DNA of 64,000 bases, from contig CM048841.1 in the NCBI GenBank assembly GCA_026545765.1, positions 94,631,352-94,695,351 of the forward strand, written 5' to 3'. The DNA is from Plantago major (taxonomy: Eukaryota > Streptophyta > Magnoliopsida > Lamiales > Plantaginaceae). The position numbers and the translations under genes are program-made. The notes below the pieces were generated by a model. That model was not told the origin of the DNA. It saw nothing but the letters and a program-made list of their open reading frames with translations, and did not search any database. Below are positions 47,071-59,923 of this stretch, piece after piece. The stretch's first letter is position 1. Each line of letters begins with the position of its first letter.

Positions 47071-48069
47071 TGTTGGTTGTAGAGAGTGGGTGTATAGAAG
47101 ATGGTATACGAAAAACAGAGAGTATAAGTCTGCTGAGCTGAGGGTTGGCCCTCGGTCCTTAAGACTTTGATCGCCCCGCCCTGGTGCCTACGGTTTACTT
47201 AGCGATCAGTCTCCCAAGATAGAGCAGCAGTAAGTTAGAATTCTAGCACTGAATTGCTAACTTGTCGAACTAGGCAGTATAGAAAGTTCAGGCTTTTAGA
47301 GAGAAAGTAGAGAAGAAAGAAGGTTTTTGAATTTCGGTGTTATGAAAGTCCAATTCTGGGGGTCTATTTATAATATTGAAGAGTTGCGGTCTGAATAGAT
47401 GTAGCCTTTCACGAACAGGTCCCTGCAGAAAGAAAAATTCGAACAGGCACACCTGTTGGATTTTTCCCGTTCAGTTACATCCTTTCAGCGAATGGACAGA
47501 TCCGTTCGCTGAATCCCGCCCAAACCAACAGACGCATCTGTTGGGCTTCACGCTTCAGTGTTGGGCTTCGTTTCAGACTATCTATTTGGGCTTAACCAAA
47601 CACAATATGTTTCTGGCCCAAAAAGATAATAATCTACTCAAGACCGCGACCCGCGAACCCACGGACCCACGACTCGGGCCGGCTCCTGGCTGAGCTAGGC
47701 GGATGCGTGTGGTCGAGTGATGGAGCTATCTAGCTCCTCCCCCCTTTCAAAACCATGGGTGCCCCTTGGGGCCCAAACCCAATAGCAAGTTTTGGACTTA
47801 TAACTAGTTCCTTCTTTCTCAATTTTAGTCATGTGAGATTCTTTCCATTTTCAACTCTTGGCATTCCATATTTAATGCATCAACCAACACACTTTGATCT
47901 TCAATTACTCTTTCACCTCTCAATGAATTTTAGTAATTCTTTCTCAAGTGCAATCTACTACTATAGTAGATTATTCATGTTTAAGGAAACGTCATTTCCA
48001 ACATGTGGGGCCCCTTTGGTTTAGATGCAAAAACATGGACTAGCCTCATTGTAGACTAAAATTCTTACA
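47071..48069 (-). repeat. 3' LTR of the Copia in the peptide gene
   Basis: This 999-bp copy begins TGTTGGTTGTAGAG and ends AAATTCTTACA. It matches the right LTR nearly throughout. Confidence 0.94.
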
Positions 48070-51000
48070 ATTCCCACATGAAAGAGGATTGATGCTCACA
48101 GCATTGCGGGGTGCTCTAGCCCAGAATTTCTGGCGGAAAATCATATTGCGTCGGGATCGATTGTCAACGACATTGAATCGTCCCTAGTAACATACCATCA
48201 GATTTACTTGCCACACGGTGGACGTGGTGCCTTGAACCGGTCGGCGTTTTGTGTAAACCAAGACAATGATATGAACACAATAATTCTCCTTTATTGCCTT
48301 GTTCCTTGTCCGTCCATTAAGGCCTTGGACTCACTTGGATTCTTAAGTGTTTACATTTGAAGCGGCCTAGACTTCACACTTAAATAGGTGACCTCGTTCT
48401 AGAAGCATCCTGCCAATGCTTCGCTCGTAAGAGCTAAAGAGATTAAGAATCTCTTCAGAGGTCATTAAGAGTTCAGTGACTCATCCTCCGCCCGTTTCTG
48501 CAGGAGCACTTAATGTCTTTCAAGGGAATGGCGCAAGTGGAGCAAGAGCTCCGAAGTGCTTTTACCTCGAAGTACCAAACTTCACAAGGCACGTACTAGT
48601 CTTTTACAGCTTAGTTGTCCCATTGAACCAAATTCTTGGGATCTCCAGTCAGTATGGTTGGGTTGCCACCGCAAAGTCCTTTAATGAGTGGGTCTTAAGC
48701 CCATTCCCCTAGACAGGTAAAGAACTTGATCTCTAGGTATAGCTTTAGTTAGCGGATCTGCAATGTTATCCTTTGATTTCACGTAATCAATAGTGATAAC
48801 CCCCGTAGAGATCAATTGCCTAATGGTCTTGTGCCTACGACGTATATGTCTAGACTTGCCATTGTACATATTACTTTCTGTCCTTCCTAGAGCTGACATA
48901 CTATCACAATGTATTGTCATGGAAGGCATAGGTTTCTCCCAACAAGGGATGTTCTCTAAAAATTCTTGAAACCATTCTGCTTCATCTCCAGCTTTGTCCA
49001 AAGCTATGAATTCCGACTCCATCGTGGATCGGGCGATGCAAGTTTATTTAGAGGATCTCCATGAAACAGCCCCACCACCAATGGTAAATAAATACCCACT
49101 TGTGGACTTGGTGTTTGTGGTATCAGATATCCAGTTTGCATCACTGTATCCTTCCAATACAGCTGGATATCTTCCATAGTGTAATCCATAATCTATTGTG
49201 TACTTTAAGTAACTCAATAGATGATTTAGTGCCTTCTAGTGGTCACTTCCTAGATTACGCGTGAATCTAGCCAACTTGTTGACTGCATATGCAATATCTG
49301 GACGAGTGCAGTTCACCAGGTACATTAGACTGCCAATTATCCGGGCATATTGCACTTGTTCCACAGGATCACCATGATGTTTGTCTAAACATTGACTCAT
49401 GTTCATAGGTGTTTTCACAGGTGCAGAGTCAAAGACCCCAAATCTCTTTAGGACGTCTTCAATGTAATGAGATTGTGAAAGCACCAAACCCTCGGATGTC
49501 TTAGAGATTTTTATTCCTAAGATTAAATCCGCCACACCCAAGTATTTCTGTCAAAAAGTTGTTTCAACATTTGCTTGGTTTTCATGATCAATTCCAGACT
49601 ATTTCCAGTAATGAGCATGTCATCTACGTATAAGCATATCATGACAAAGGATTCAACATTCCCTTTTACATAGATGCACTTATCACATTCATTTATAGAA
49701 AAGCCCTTTGACATCAACAAGTTGTCAAACTTTTCGTGCCATTGTTTAGGAGCTTGCTTAAGTTCGTACAATGACTTGGCAAGACGACAGACCTTCTTCT
49801 CTGTCCTGGAGCCGCATACCCTTCAGGTTGTTCCATGTAGATTTCTTCTTCCAACTCTTCGTTTAGGAAAGCGGTTTTAACATCCATTTGATGTATCTCA
49901 AGACCACGCAGCGCAACAATGGCTATAAATACTCTAATGGAGGTTAACCTTAACACAGGTGAGTATGTGTCGAAATAATCAAGACCCCCCTTCTGTCTAT
50001 AGCCCTTGACTACTAGACGAGCCTTGTATTTATCAATGGTCACATCTGCTTTATACTTGGGTTTGAGTATCCACTTGCAACCCAGAGGTTTATTTCCCGG
50101 AGGAAGATCAACCAATTCCCAAGTATGGTTTTGCAGTGTGGATTCCATTTCGCTCTCAATGGCTTCCTTCCAAAGAGCAGCGTCAGAATTGGACATCGCC
50201 TCTTTGATTGTCCTTGGTTCATTTTCTACCATGTAGGTAAGAAACTCAGGTCCAAAGTCCTTCGCGGTCCTTACCCTTTTACTTCTTCTAGGTTCGACAT
50301 CAGGAACCTCCACAGTCTCTTGATGTGAACCTTCAGGTTCCCCTCTTGAACCTCTTGGTTCAGGAATTTCCTTATTTGGAATTTTTTCCATTTCTTCAGG
50401 AATTTCCTTGTCAATTATTGGTTCAGGAATTTCTTCATTCGATCCTATAGCAGTTTCATAATCTCTCTTGCGAGTGATTAACTCTTTCTTCTCCTTTCTA
50501 GGAAAGATCGTTTCAAAGAATTCTGGATTCCTTGACTCAATAAATGTATCCTCATGGATATCCGGTATCTGCGACTTATGCACTAAGAAGCGATACGCGC
50601 TACTGTTATTCGCATATCCTATGAATATGCAATCTACAGTCTTGGGTCCAATTTTGACTTGATTTGGCTTAGGTACTTCTACCTTAGCCAAACACCCCCA
50701 CACTTTCAAGTATTTGTATGATGGTTGGTGACCCTTCCATAATTCATATGGAGTAACGTCACTATTTTTCCGGGGTATTCTGTTAAGAATAGTAGTGGCC
50801 GTGAGAATAGCCTCCCCCCACAAGTTCTGGGGTAACCCAGAATCTAGTAATAGTGCGTTCATCATCTCCTTGAGAGTGCAATTTTTGCGTCAGCAACACC
50901 ATTAGCTTGAGGCGAGTAAGGAGCGGTAGTTTGATGAATGATGCCAAACTGAGAGCAATATTCTTCAAATGGTGATCCATATTCTCCACCTCTATCACTT

Positions 51001-52824
51001 CGAATTATCTTAATTCGATTATTAAGTTAGTTCTCAACTTCAGTCTTGTAATGTTTAAATGCTTCTAAGGTTTCATCCTTACTTCTTAGCAAGTAAACAT
51101 AATAATATCTTGTGCAATCGTCAATAAAAGTAACAAAATACTTTTTCCCTCCTCTAGTTTGCACAAACTTTAAATCACACAAGTCGCTGTGGATTAATTC
51201 TAGAGGAGTAGTGGTTCTGTTTACTGAATGAAATGGTGTCTTAGTTAATTTTGCCTCCACACAAACCTCGCATGTACTTTGAGGATTGATTTCAAAGGAT
51301 GGCAAGTGTTTCAATCTGATTAACTTTCGAATTGATTGTAGTTTGTATGCCCTAATCTATGGTGCCATAAATTAGAGAACTCAGACAAGTAGGTAAAATG
51401 CTTTATTTCATTGCTCTCAAAGGAGCGTACAACAGACATTATAGACATTTTGAAGAGCTCATCACACATGTATCCCTTTCCTACAAACTGACCATTCTTC
51501 AACATTACAAACTGACCAGACTCGAAAGTCATCTTGAAACCTGCCTTAACTAGCAAAGCCCCGGACACCAAATTCTTGCGGATATCCGGAACGTGCATCA
51601 CTTCGTTCAGTATGAGCTCCTTCCCAGAAGTCATCTTCAGAACCACTTTGCCAACTCCCTTCACTTCCGAGGTAGCGTCGTTCCCCATGAATAACTTTTT
51701 ATCCTTCACCGGAGAGTAGGTGGAGAAGGCACCCTTGTCAGAACAAATGTGTCGGGTTGCACCCGTATCCATCCACCATTGCCTTGGATTCTCAACCAGG
51801 TTAGCCTCCAAGACCACAGCAGCAAAGGAATTGACCAAATCCTCCACCATAGGATCATCTTTTGCCTCAGCAACATTGGCCTTTTCCTTCTTGAGTTGGT
51901 TGCAGTCTGCCTTCATATGTCCAGGATTCCCACAATTAAAGCACTTTTCCTTGATTTTCCTGGACGTTCCTGGATTCTCGGAATTCCCAGAATTCCCCTG
52001 AGACTTCACGTCCCCATCACGCCGCTTGCGCTTCTTGTTGGAATTCCCCTTGGACTTTCCCTTAGAATCCACCTGAGCCTTGGCATCCATGGGCTGCTTG
52101 CCTTTGACCAAAGCCCTGCAGTTGTCTTCCTGAATCTGAAGCTTGATGACCAACTCTTCAAGCCCCATTTCCTTGGTCTTCAACTTGAGATAACTCATGA
52201 ACTCATTCCATGATGGTGGCAGTTTCTCAATCAGTGAAGCAACCAGGAACGACTCATTAGGCTTCATGACCTCTTGTTCCAATTCGTGGAGAATCATTTG
52301 ATACTCCAGAACCTGACTCATCACAGACTAAGAGTCAGTCATTCTGAAGCTCAGAAACTTCCCCACAATGAACTTCTTCGCGCCAGCATCCTATGCGCAA
52401 TACTTCTTGTCCAGTTTTTCCCACAACTCCTTTGTGGTATTGACAGAGCAGAAGGCGGTGTAGAGAGCATTAGAGAGACAATTCAGAATGTAGTTCCTAC
52501 ACAGAAAGTCTGCGTGGACCCACGCGTCATAGGCTAGTTGCTTCTTATTGTTATCTTCTTGTGCGGCCTGCACCTCCTCCGTGGCCATAGCGTTTTCATC
52601 AATTTCCTGCAGAGTGGGTGGGGCAGGAGTTTCAACAGTGAGGTAACTCGCCAGACCAATGGTGGTCAAGTAGAACATCATCTTCTGTTTCCACTGCTTG
52701 AAGTTCGTCCCCAAAAACTTCTCTGGCTTCTCCCCATGGTGAGCAGGAGCAGAGTTCACACGAGCAGCAGACACAGCAACTTCGTTGGTAGTCATCTTCG
52801 ATACACAGGTTCAAAGTCTTAAGT

Positions 52825-53824
52825 TGTTGGTTGTAGAGAGTGGGTGTATAGAAGATGGTATACGAAAAACAGAGAGTATAAGTCTGCTGAGCTGAGGGTT
52901 GGTCCTCGGTCCTTAAGACTTTGATCGCCCCGCCCTGGTGCCTACGGTTTACTTAGCGATCAGTCTACCAAGATAGAGTAGCAGTAAGTTAGAATTCTAG
53001 CATTGAATTGCTAACTTGTCGAACTAGGCAATATAGAAAGTTCAGGCTTTTAGAGAGAAAGTAGAGAAGAAAGAAGGTTTTTGAATTTCGGTCTTATGAA
53101 AGTCCAATTCTGGGGGTCTATTTATAATATTGAAGAGTTGCGGTCTGAATAGATGTAGCCTTTCACGAACAGGTCCCTACAGAAAGAAAAATTGACAGCA
53201 CACACTGGATTTTTCCGTCGATTACATCCTTTCAGCGAATGGACAGATCCGTTCACTGAATCCCGCCCAAACCAATAGACGCATCCGTTGGGCTTCACGC
53301 TTCAGTGTTGGGCTTCGTTTCAGACTATCTATTTGGTCTTAACCAAACACAATATGTTTCTGGCCCAAAAAGATAATAATCTACTCAAGATTGCGACCCG
53401 TGAACCCACGGACCCTCGACCCACGACCCGGGCCCGGCTCCTGGCGGAGCCAGGCGGGTGCGTGTGGTCGAGTGATGGAGCTATCTAGCTCCTCCCCCCT
53501 TTCAAAACCATGGGTGCCCCTTGGGGCCCAAACCCAATAGCAAGTTTTGGACTTATAACTAGTTACTTCTTTCTCAATTTTAGCCATGTGAGATTCTTCC
53601 CATTTCCAACTCTTGGCATTCCATATTTAATGCATCAACCAACACACTTTGATCTTCAATTACTCTTTCACCTCTCAATGAATTTTAGTAATTCTTTCTC
53701 AAGTGCAATCTACTACTATAGTAGACTATTCATGTTTAAGGAAACGTCATTTCCAACATGTGGGGCCCCTTTGGTTTAGATGCAAAAACATGGACTAGCC
53801 TCATTGTAGACTAAAATTCTTACA
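52825..53824 (-). repeat. 5' LTR of the Copia in the peptide gene
   Basis: This 1000-bp copy has the same TGTTGG...CTTACA ends. It differs from its partner at scattered positions and in one dense patch at about 53190-53225. Confidence 0.94.
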
Positions 53825-53829
53825 AGAAT

Positions 53830-53883
53830 CTCCGCCGATCATTGAAGTATCCGGCATAGACATGGTGCTGTCGGTTAGATCAC
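53830..53883 (+). pseudogene. Secreted peptide gene, middle part
   Basis: These 54 bases sit between the Copia target duplication and the solo LTR. Read in the frame left open at 47070 they encode SPPIIEVSGIDMVLSVRS without a stop. They are host exon 2 sequence stranded between two insertions. Confidence 0.75.
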
Positions 53884-55239
53884 TGATGTGCTCAAATTGA
53901 TACTTAGTAAACAAGTAGCAAGCAATTATTGTAGAATAAATAAGCTAACCACGAAGTCGTTCGCTAAGGAACCAATTAGGCTACCGCAACGATTGAAAGC
54001 CAACAGTTACTTGTGAAATTAGTGGATTTGTTTGTGTTCTAGTAATTCTAATAACTAGAAAAGAGAAAATGCAATGTAGTTGTTTGTAACAATGAGATAG
54101 AGAGGACACAGTAGTTACGATCAAGCAATGCTAATTCGCTCTAGGGATACGTTCATATTTGTCACAGTCGGGTGTCTGAAAACCATCAATTCAACCTTTA
54201 CCAAACGCGTTTGAAGATATTTGAACTAGAGTAATCGTGGGTCGTCAATCCACGATCCTTAACCAAACGTTTTAGAAAATCTTTGAACGAGAGTATTGAA
54301 TCGAAGGGTTTTTTACGAAGATCTTTGAACGAGCCTAACCTATATGAACGATTTGAAACCCTAGATGCGAATACGCAAAGCTACACGCAACTACCATGTC
54401 CGGAGCGATTTAGCTACTCATAATCAAAGCAAGGATGAAAGAATACGAGATATTGCTCATGATAAACACAAACAGAATGATAATCGCACGCAAGCTCATA
54501 CAATTCGGGAAATAGAGTAAGAACGAATTGAATAAGATTAAACGATAGAGATTTACCACAGTAATCAGGGATTCGATATCAATCCTTTAAATAACAAGCA
54601 AAAACCAAACTCCAAATTGTCTCAATGTGAAAGTATGGATCTGGAGCTTTTTTCTAGAACTAGGTTAAAAAGAAGTATGAGGAAAATTTCCCCTAATCCT
54701 AATTAAAAAGGAAAAACGCGCAGGAAAAAAAAACACGATCCGCCGCGGCAAGAGAATAGGCGAGCCGCGGCGGACTCCGCTTATCGAACATATATATATC
54801 GATTTGGCTTGCTCGCCATGGAAAAACACCGGGCAGCGCGAGCTCGATTTTCGAAACTCTCAAGATTGCGTAAATGGCGGGATAATAGCCGGGCCACGGC
54901 GAGAACCTTTTCGTGGTTTTCCAAGTCGATTAGCAATATCTCGCCGCGGCGAGACTATCACTGGGCCGCGGCGAGCCATCCAATCTTCAAGTCGACTTTT
55001 CTTCTCCCAAAAGCACGCTCCCTCTCTTCAAGTACTAATCCGGACTATGATCTCTTCACTTGATTGTAATCCAGCGAAGTCACCTTTCCTCCAAAGCGTA
55101 CCTAAAGGTAAAATCCCTACAAAAACACAAACAAGAAACCAAACATAAAAACGCACTAAAATAATATAAAATTAAGGTCAAAGACTAACAAAAGACGATT
55201 AAAAAGGACCAAATGAGACGTTAGAATATTGTCTCATCA
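53884..55239. mobile_element. Solo LTR in the peptide gene
   Basis: The 1356-bp block begins TGATGTGCTC and ends GTCTCATCA, flanked by the 5-bp duplication ATCAC (53879-53883 and 55240-55244). There is no coding content. It is the second insertion into the same host exon. The family is not identified. Confidence 0.85.
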
Positions 55240-55244
55240 ATCAC

Positions 55245-55273
55245 CACCAAATGTCTCCCATTCGATGGCCTAA
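55245..55273 (+). pseudogene. Secreted peptide gene, 3' end with stop
   Basis: After the solo LTR and its duplication the host frame continues for nine codons (PPNVSHSMA) to a TAA at 55271-55273. The continued frame across two insertions supports that all three pieces are one host exon. Confidence 0.7.
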
Positions 55274-55988
55274 GCTTGTCTCGGTAGAATAAGATGTGAT
55301 CTCTCTGTAGAATAAGATGTGATAGGGTAACAACCTTGTTTATGTTGAATAAGACGTGTGCATGCTATCTTGTTAATTGCATTTTAACTTTATTTTAATT
55401 GGATTGTAAAAAATTGTGTTTCGTATAGAGTTAAAATTTTATAGATCGATGTTTGTAGGTTTGTTATGTAGTTTAAAATTGAGTTAAAATTTTAATTGAG
55501 TTTGGGAAATTTTACCCTTGGGCGCCGGACACGATTTTAATTGACTCTTAACCCTTAGCCAAACACACGCTAAGTCAACGTTACTTGAAATTTTTTATAA
55601 ATGGTAACAATACCATATTAAAAAAGTTTTGGCAATGAAAATTTAATTATTAAATTTTAATTATATAATTACTTGAACAATTTTACCACATTACCAGTTA
55701 ATATTAGTCTGTAGTTAAAGTTAAAATTGTCCCACAAAAGATTAAAAAAAGGAGACAACTATATATTTTGCGACAAAATGATTATAATTACTATTATCAT
55801 GGCAAAAGATTTTATTTTCTGTTAGTTTGTAGATATTGTACTTGTTGTATATACTACTCCCTCCGCTCCTAGCCATGTTTTCATTTTTTTGGTTCAACAA
55901 ATTTCAAACATTTTTCACAACACGTTTATGGTTTTCATAAACTTTAAGCATTTTTCGTAGTATAACAACAATTCATGATTTACATAAC
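55274..55988. other. Intergenic stretch with small duplication
   Basis: GTAGAATAAGATGTGAT occurs twice near 55284 and 55308. An isolated Stowaway-like end (CTCCCTCCGCTCC) lies near 55858 with no partner seen. No gene was recognised. Confidence 0.5.
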
Positions 55989-56019
55989 ACTAGTACTAAT
56001 AGCCGTGGCATCGCCACGG
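55989..56019 (-). mobile_element. Helitron 3' terminus
   Basis: On the minus strand the hairpin CCGTGGCGATGCCACGG (56019-56003; 7-bp stem) is followed after nine bases by CTAGT (55993-55989), which fits the Helitron 3' signature of hairpin plus CTRRT. The element body would extend to the right, but its 5' TC end was not located. No Rep/helicase frame was seen nearby, so it would be a non-autonomous or truncated copy. Confidence 0.6.
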
Positions 56020-57650
56020 AATAATTTACTTTTAATAATATACCAGAAAGAGGATAATTCAATCGGCATAATTAGAGTACTCAAACTAACAACAATACAT
56101 GCTCATAATACAATTTAATCGACTAGAAAGCAAAAAAAAAGTTCATATATTAGTTGTAATTCAAACTCAGCATAAAACAAAATAAGAAAATATGTTTTTC
56201 CCTAACACATTTTCCTGAAAAAACTTATTTTCCCCTATTCTTTTCTTTTCCACATTTTTCCTCAAACCAAATAAAGTCTAAGTTAGCATTATAATGATGT
56301 ATTTATACCTTAAGGGTGCAAAATTTTTTGCTTGTAGACAATATTGGTTATGACCCGTAGCAAGTTCGTGTAATCTGGTGGAAATGTCAATTAAACGAGT
56401 ATATGGTGTTCCTTTCTTTGACATTGATTTCAAACAGAAGCGCATCTCCAGCGCAACCAATGGGATTCCATAATCTTATTGTTTCCTTTTTTTTTTTTTT
56501 TTTTTTTTTTGAGAATTATCGTTTCCTGAATTACTCTATATTTTTCCAGGTTTAGCTTTTAAATGGGTAAGGTCCAACTTAATCAAACCCGTTTGAAATT
56601 AAAGGGTTGATTCTTGTTGGTTATGGTCATTTGCATGTATACAACCTGAGCCCAATAATTATTAACAGGCAAATCATCGGATAGGTGTTTACTAAAATTA
56701 ATCAACTCGTCTGACCCGTTTGACAATAAGGCAAAATAAACTCGTTTTCAGATTCTCAATTTTCAAATTTATTTATGTTCATGAGTCTATTATATAAGCT
56801 TTTAAACGGGCCGAAAACAACCCGACCTAATCCCTTTAAAGACCCATTGGGTTGATAACCAATATTCTTATCTAGTTGAAACTATCTATGTACTCCATCC
56901 ACCCCGGTTGAGAACTTAATGCATTAGGATGGGCGCGTAATTTTAGGTGAAAAATTAAAATAAATTAATAAAATATAATAATTAATGTAGTTTTTTACCA
57001 GGCTGAAACTGTACATGTTCAAGAAGTATCAACCTTCACCAACATGATCTAATGGCGAAGGATATGTGATCTTAACCATTGCAGTGATTGGGTCCTATGC
57101 ATAAGGATCTCTTCGAACAATTTTGTATGGACCTCGTCGTCATTTGTTCCATTGACTTTAGCCCCCACCAACATGCAATAACCATAAGTTTCCTGATTAT
57201 TTTAACCTTGACCTTGGATCCACCATAATTGTAAAATAACAAATCTAAGTACATATATTAGAGAAATTCACTCACATCTTTTAAATGATCAAGGAGGTGC
57301 GGGCATGATATCATGTTTGCTACCCTTCAGTATAACTGGTTATATATGTTTTAAGTGTCCACCAAATACGACAACTAATCTACTGAATGGTTTCCCATTG
57401 ACTCCCACTTGCACCTCTCATTACCTCTCTAACATTACGGTCAAAGGTATAGAAAATAAATTATATTATTCATGGAGGCCTTATCCTGTGGCAATGCAAC
57501 GACATAAATTGCATTGAGTATCAAACAAATGGAAGGCAATGCGGAGTACAATTTAATAACGCAAACAACACTACCTCCAAATTTTGCTAAACACCTACTT
57601 GTAAACCAAAATAGCTAGCAGTGAATTCAATTCATGAGTTAAAATTATAG
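56020..57650. other. AT-rich stretch, possibly Helitron body
   Basis: No gene was recognised. There is a T homopolymer near 56488-56510. A 70-codon plus frame at 57305-57517 matched nothing known. Confidence 0.4.
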
Positions 57651-57654
57651 TATT

Positions 57655-58290
57655 ATTTTTAAAGTTGAGTTCCAAGGTTGCAAATATAAAATTCTTGGAG
57701 TTGGTTCACACTCCGAATTGAGTTCCAAATTTGGAATCCTTTTTTCGAGCATTTTACCACAAAAAGTGGTTTACTATTCAAATTAAAGTTTTCAAGTTGT
57801 AATTATCTCATTTTCAAAGTTGGTTTATATATCGAATTTAGTTGTCAAGTTCAAATTACGTACCCTATTCTTAGAGAATATTTCCATACATTGTAGTTTA
57901 CACTTTTAATAGAGTCCTAAAGTTGTAATTACCTAATTATTAGAGTTGGTCTGAGTTCCAAATGTGCAACTAACTATTCCAAATAATGAGCTTTACCTTT
58001 CAATATAGTCTCCAAGTTATAATTATCACATTTTTGTAGTTGGTTTGCTCGTCAATTTGAGTTTTCAAGTTAGATTGACCACATTTTTATAGTTGAGTTT
58101 ATACTCCCAGTTGAGTCCCGGATTGAAATAATCTGAAAATTATAGTTGGTTTACCATTGAGTTTGAGTCCATAAGTTGGAAGTACCCTTTCTTAGAATAA
58201 GTTCTTCATGTAGCATGGTTTAGTCCCCAAATTGTAATTATAACAATCTTAGAGTTTGTTTACCCCTCGACATGAGTTCTCAAATGAAAT
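57655..58290. repeat. Degenerate tandem array, period about 55-60 bp
   Basis: A diverged unit recurs about ten times: GAGTTCCAAGTTGTAATTA, then a T-rich part, TAGAGTTGGTTTAC and a short spacer ending in AATT. Unit starts are recognisable near 57665, 57718, 57790, 57845, 57912, 58005 and 58060. No frame is supported. The array ends exactly where the large right-hand retroelement begins. Confidence 0.75.
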
Positions 58291-58293
58291 TCT

Positions 58294-59923
58294 TGTTGGT
58301 CCAGATAATGGCAAAGTAAAAGACTGGGGGGGGGGGGGTTGAATAGTCTTTTAAAACTTTTGTCGATAAACACAGTTTCTCAGATATCTGAAACTTAATT
58401 TCAGAGAGCGGAAGACTTTTCTGTGATAAGTGCACGTGCTCAGCAAGATAAGTGTAAATACTTTGCAAGATAAATAAAGCAAGTAATAAACTGCAGAAAG
58501 TAACTAACACAAGTCCTTTTATAGTGGTATTTGAAGGTGGCGTAATCCTTCAACTATCCACTTAGGCCTTTCTCAGACCTAGAATCCACTAAGATAGATA
58601 TTTGAGGTAACCTTACAAGTATCTTCTCTAGATTCCTAAATAACACTAGGTTCCCAACCAAGTGTTCCCCCTGAGTTATTCCCCGGCTTTCATAGCCAAG
58701 TACTTTCTGTACTCATAAACCTTTCGAGCTATTCCTTAGTTTCCCAAACTAAGTACTTCCTATGCTCAGTAACCTTGGAGTTATTCCTGAGTTTCCCAAA
58801 CTAAGTACTTCCTGTACTCCACGCCGATTAAGGTGTTGGTTAAGGTATTTTTTCAGGTGAGCTTCTTTAATAACTTGTTCAGTTATTCAGATAGCTCTGT
58901 GAATCAAGTATACTTAATACACTTTGCAATGTATGGTTACTTGTTCTTTACTGACCCAAGTCTATGATAAGTGTTCAAGAGAATGAATCTCAGATATGAA
59001 ATCTTAGTTCAACTCTTTCACAAATAACAATGCTTGTTAAGGAGCAGGACACTTAGAACTTTTGTGCTACTTAGAATCAAGAGCTTTGGCCGCAACAGAA
59101 AGCTTGAAGGTAAGTAGTGTGCTTGAGAGAACTTGTGTGTAAGGTATGTTCTGTGTGTGTTCTAAGGTGTGTTCTCAAGCAGTCTAAGTGTTGATATTTA
59201 TAGATGAATTTGAGTGCCGTTTGAATAGTATCCGTTAGGCTTAAAACAAATTCAAACTATTGATATCTGAGTATAATACTGTAGTACATTTTTCTTCTTC
59301 TTCAGAAGATACCGTTTTTGTTCAGACATCTCTGTCCACGCATTTAATGCATTGTACTATACTTTGTCCTGTAGTGCTAACGGAACTATGCATTGTATCA
59401 GAGATCTTTTACTATCAGAGTTCTCTGAAGCTTTGCACGTCCTTTTCAGAAATTATCACAACTTCAGATACTACTTGTTGAAACAACTTGTTATAATATA
59501 TTTCTTTTCAGAAACATAATTTACGTCCAATGTACCTGAGTGTAGATATCTGTGGGCACTTTCCTCGTCTCAGAAACCTTTTATTCTCATATATCTTTTG
59601 CAACACTTGTGTTTCGAAACACTTGTTTCTTCAAGATATCTGGACATAGGTATCTGAAAAACCTTTGTTTTCAGCAATCTTGTGCAGTCTTCAAATCTTC
59701 AAATCCGTTGAACTTTTCCTGCTGGATGCCTTCTTCTTGGTCTTCTTCAGAAAATAAAAATTACATTCAGAAACCTAACATCCTATACAAGATTTGCTAG
59801 ACTATCATACTTAGTGAATTTCCTCTTTTACAGTGTTCAAGTGAACCAAGAGTACTAACCACCTTTCTGAGATAAGATAAGTCATTAGGTTGCTGATCAA
59901 AATCTAAACAGATATTCCTAACA
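58294..59923 (-). repeat. 3' LTR of the right-hand Copia
   Basis: This 1630-bp block begins TGTTGGTCC and ends ATTCCTAACA, giving short terminal inverted repeats. AGATATCTG-type words recur within it, and a 13-base G run lies at 58326-58338. The partner LTR is outside the window. Confidence 0.75.

Larger units (their letters stand above)
47071..53824 (-). mobile_element. Copia retrotransposon, nearly complete, inserted in the peptide gene
   Basis: LTRs lie at 47071-48069 and 52825-53824, with target duplication AGAAT at 47066-47070 and 53825-53829. Parts on the minus strand from right to left: gag (about 52795-52000) with zinc knuckle CFNCGNPGHMKADC, protease with DTGATRHI (about 51780), GAG-pre-integrase with LWHHRLGH (about 51360), integrase (about 51250-50600), reverse transcriptase with YVDDML (about 50200-49600) and RNase H (about 49400-48690). 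About 620 bases without coding lie between RNase H and the 3' LTR. The coding part has a handful of breaks. By eye the two LTRs differ by about 2-3%, apart from one odd cluster, so the insertion is fairly young. Confidence 0.95.

Noticed and set aside
47376-48024. Plus-strand frames repeated at 53288-53779
   Set aside because: They lie inside the two LTRs and are repeated because the LTRs are.
55855-55870. CTCCCTCCGCTCC as a Stowaway MITE
   Set aside because: Only one end was found, with no inverted partner within several hundred bases.
57305-57517. 70-codon plus-strand frame with CFKCPPNTTTN text
   Set aside because: It is short, unsupported and surrounded by non-coding repeats.
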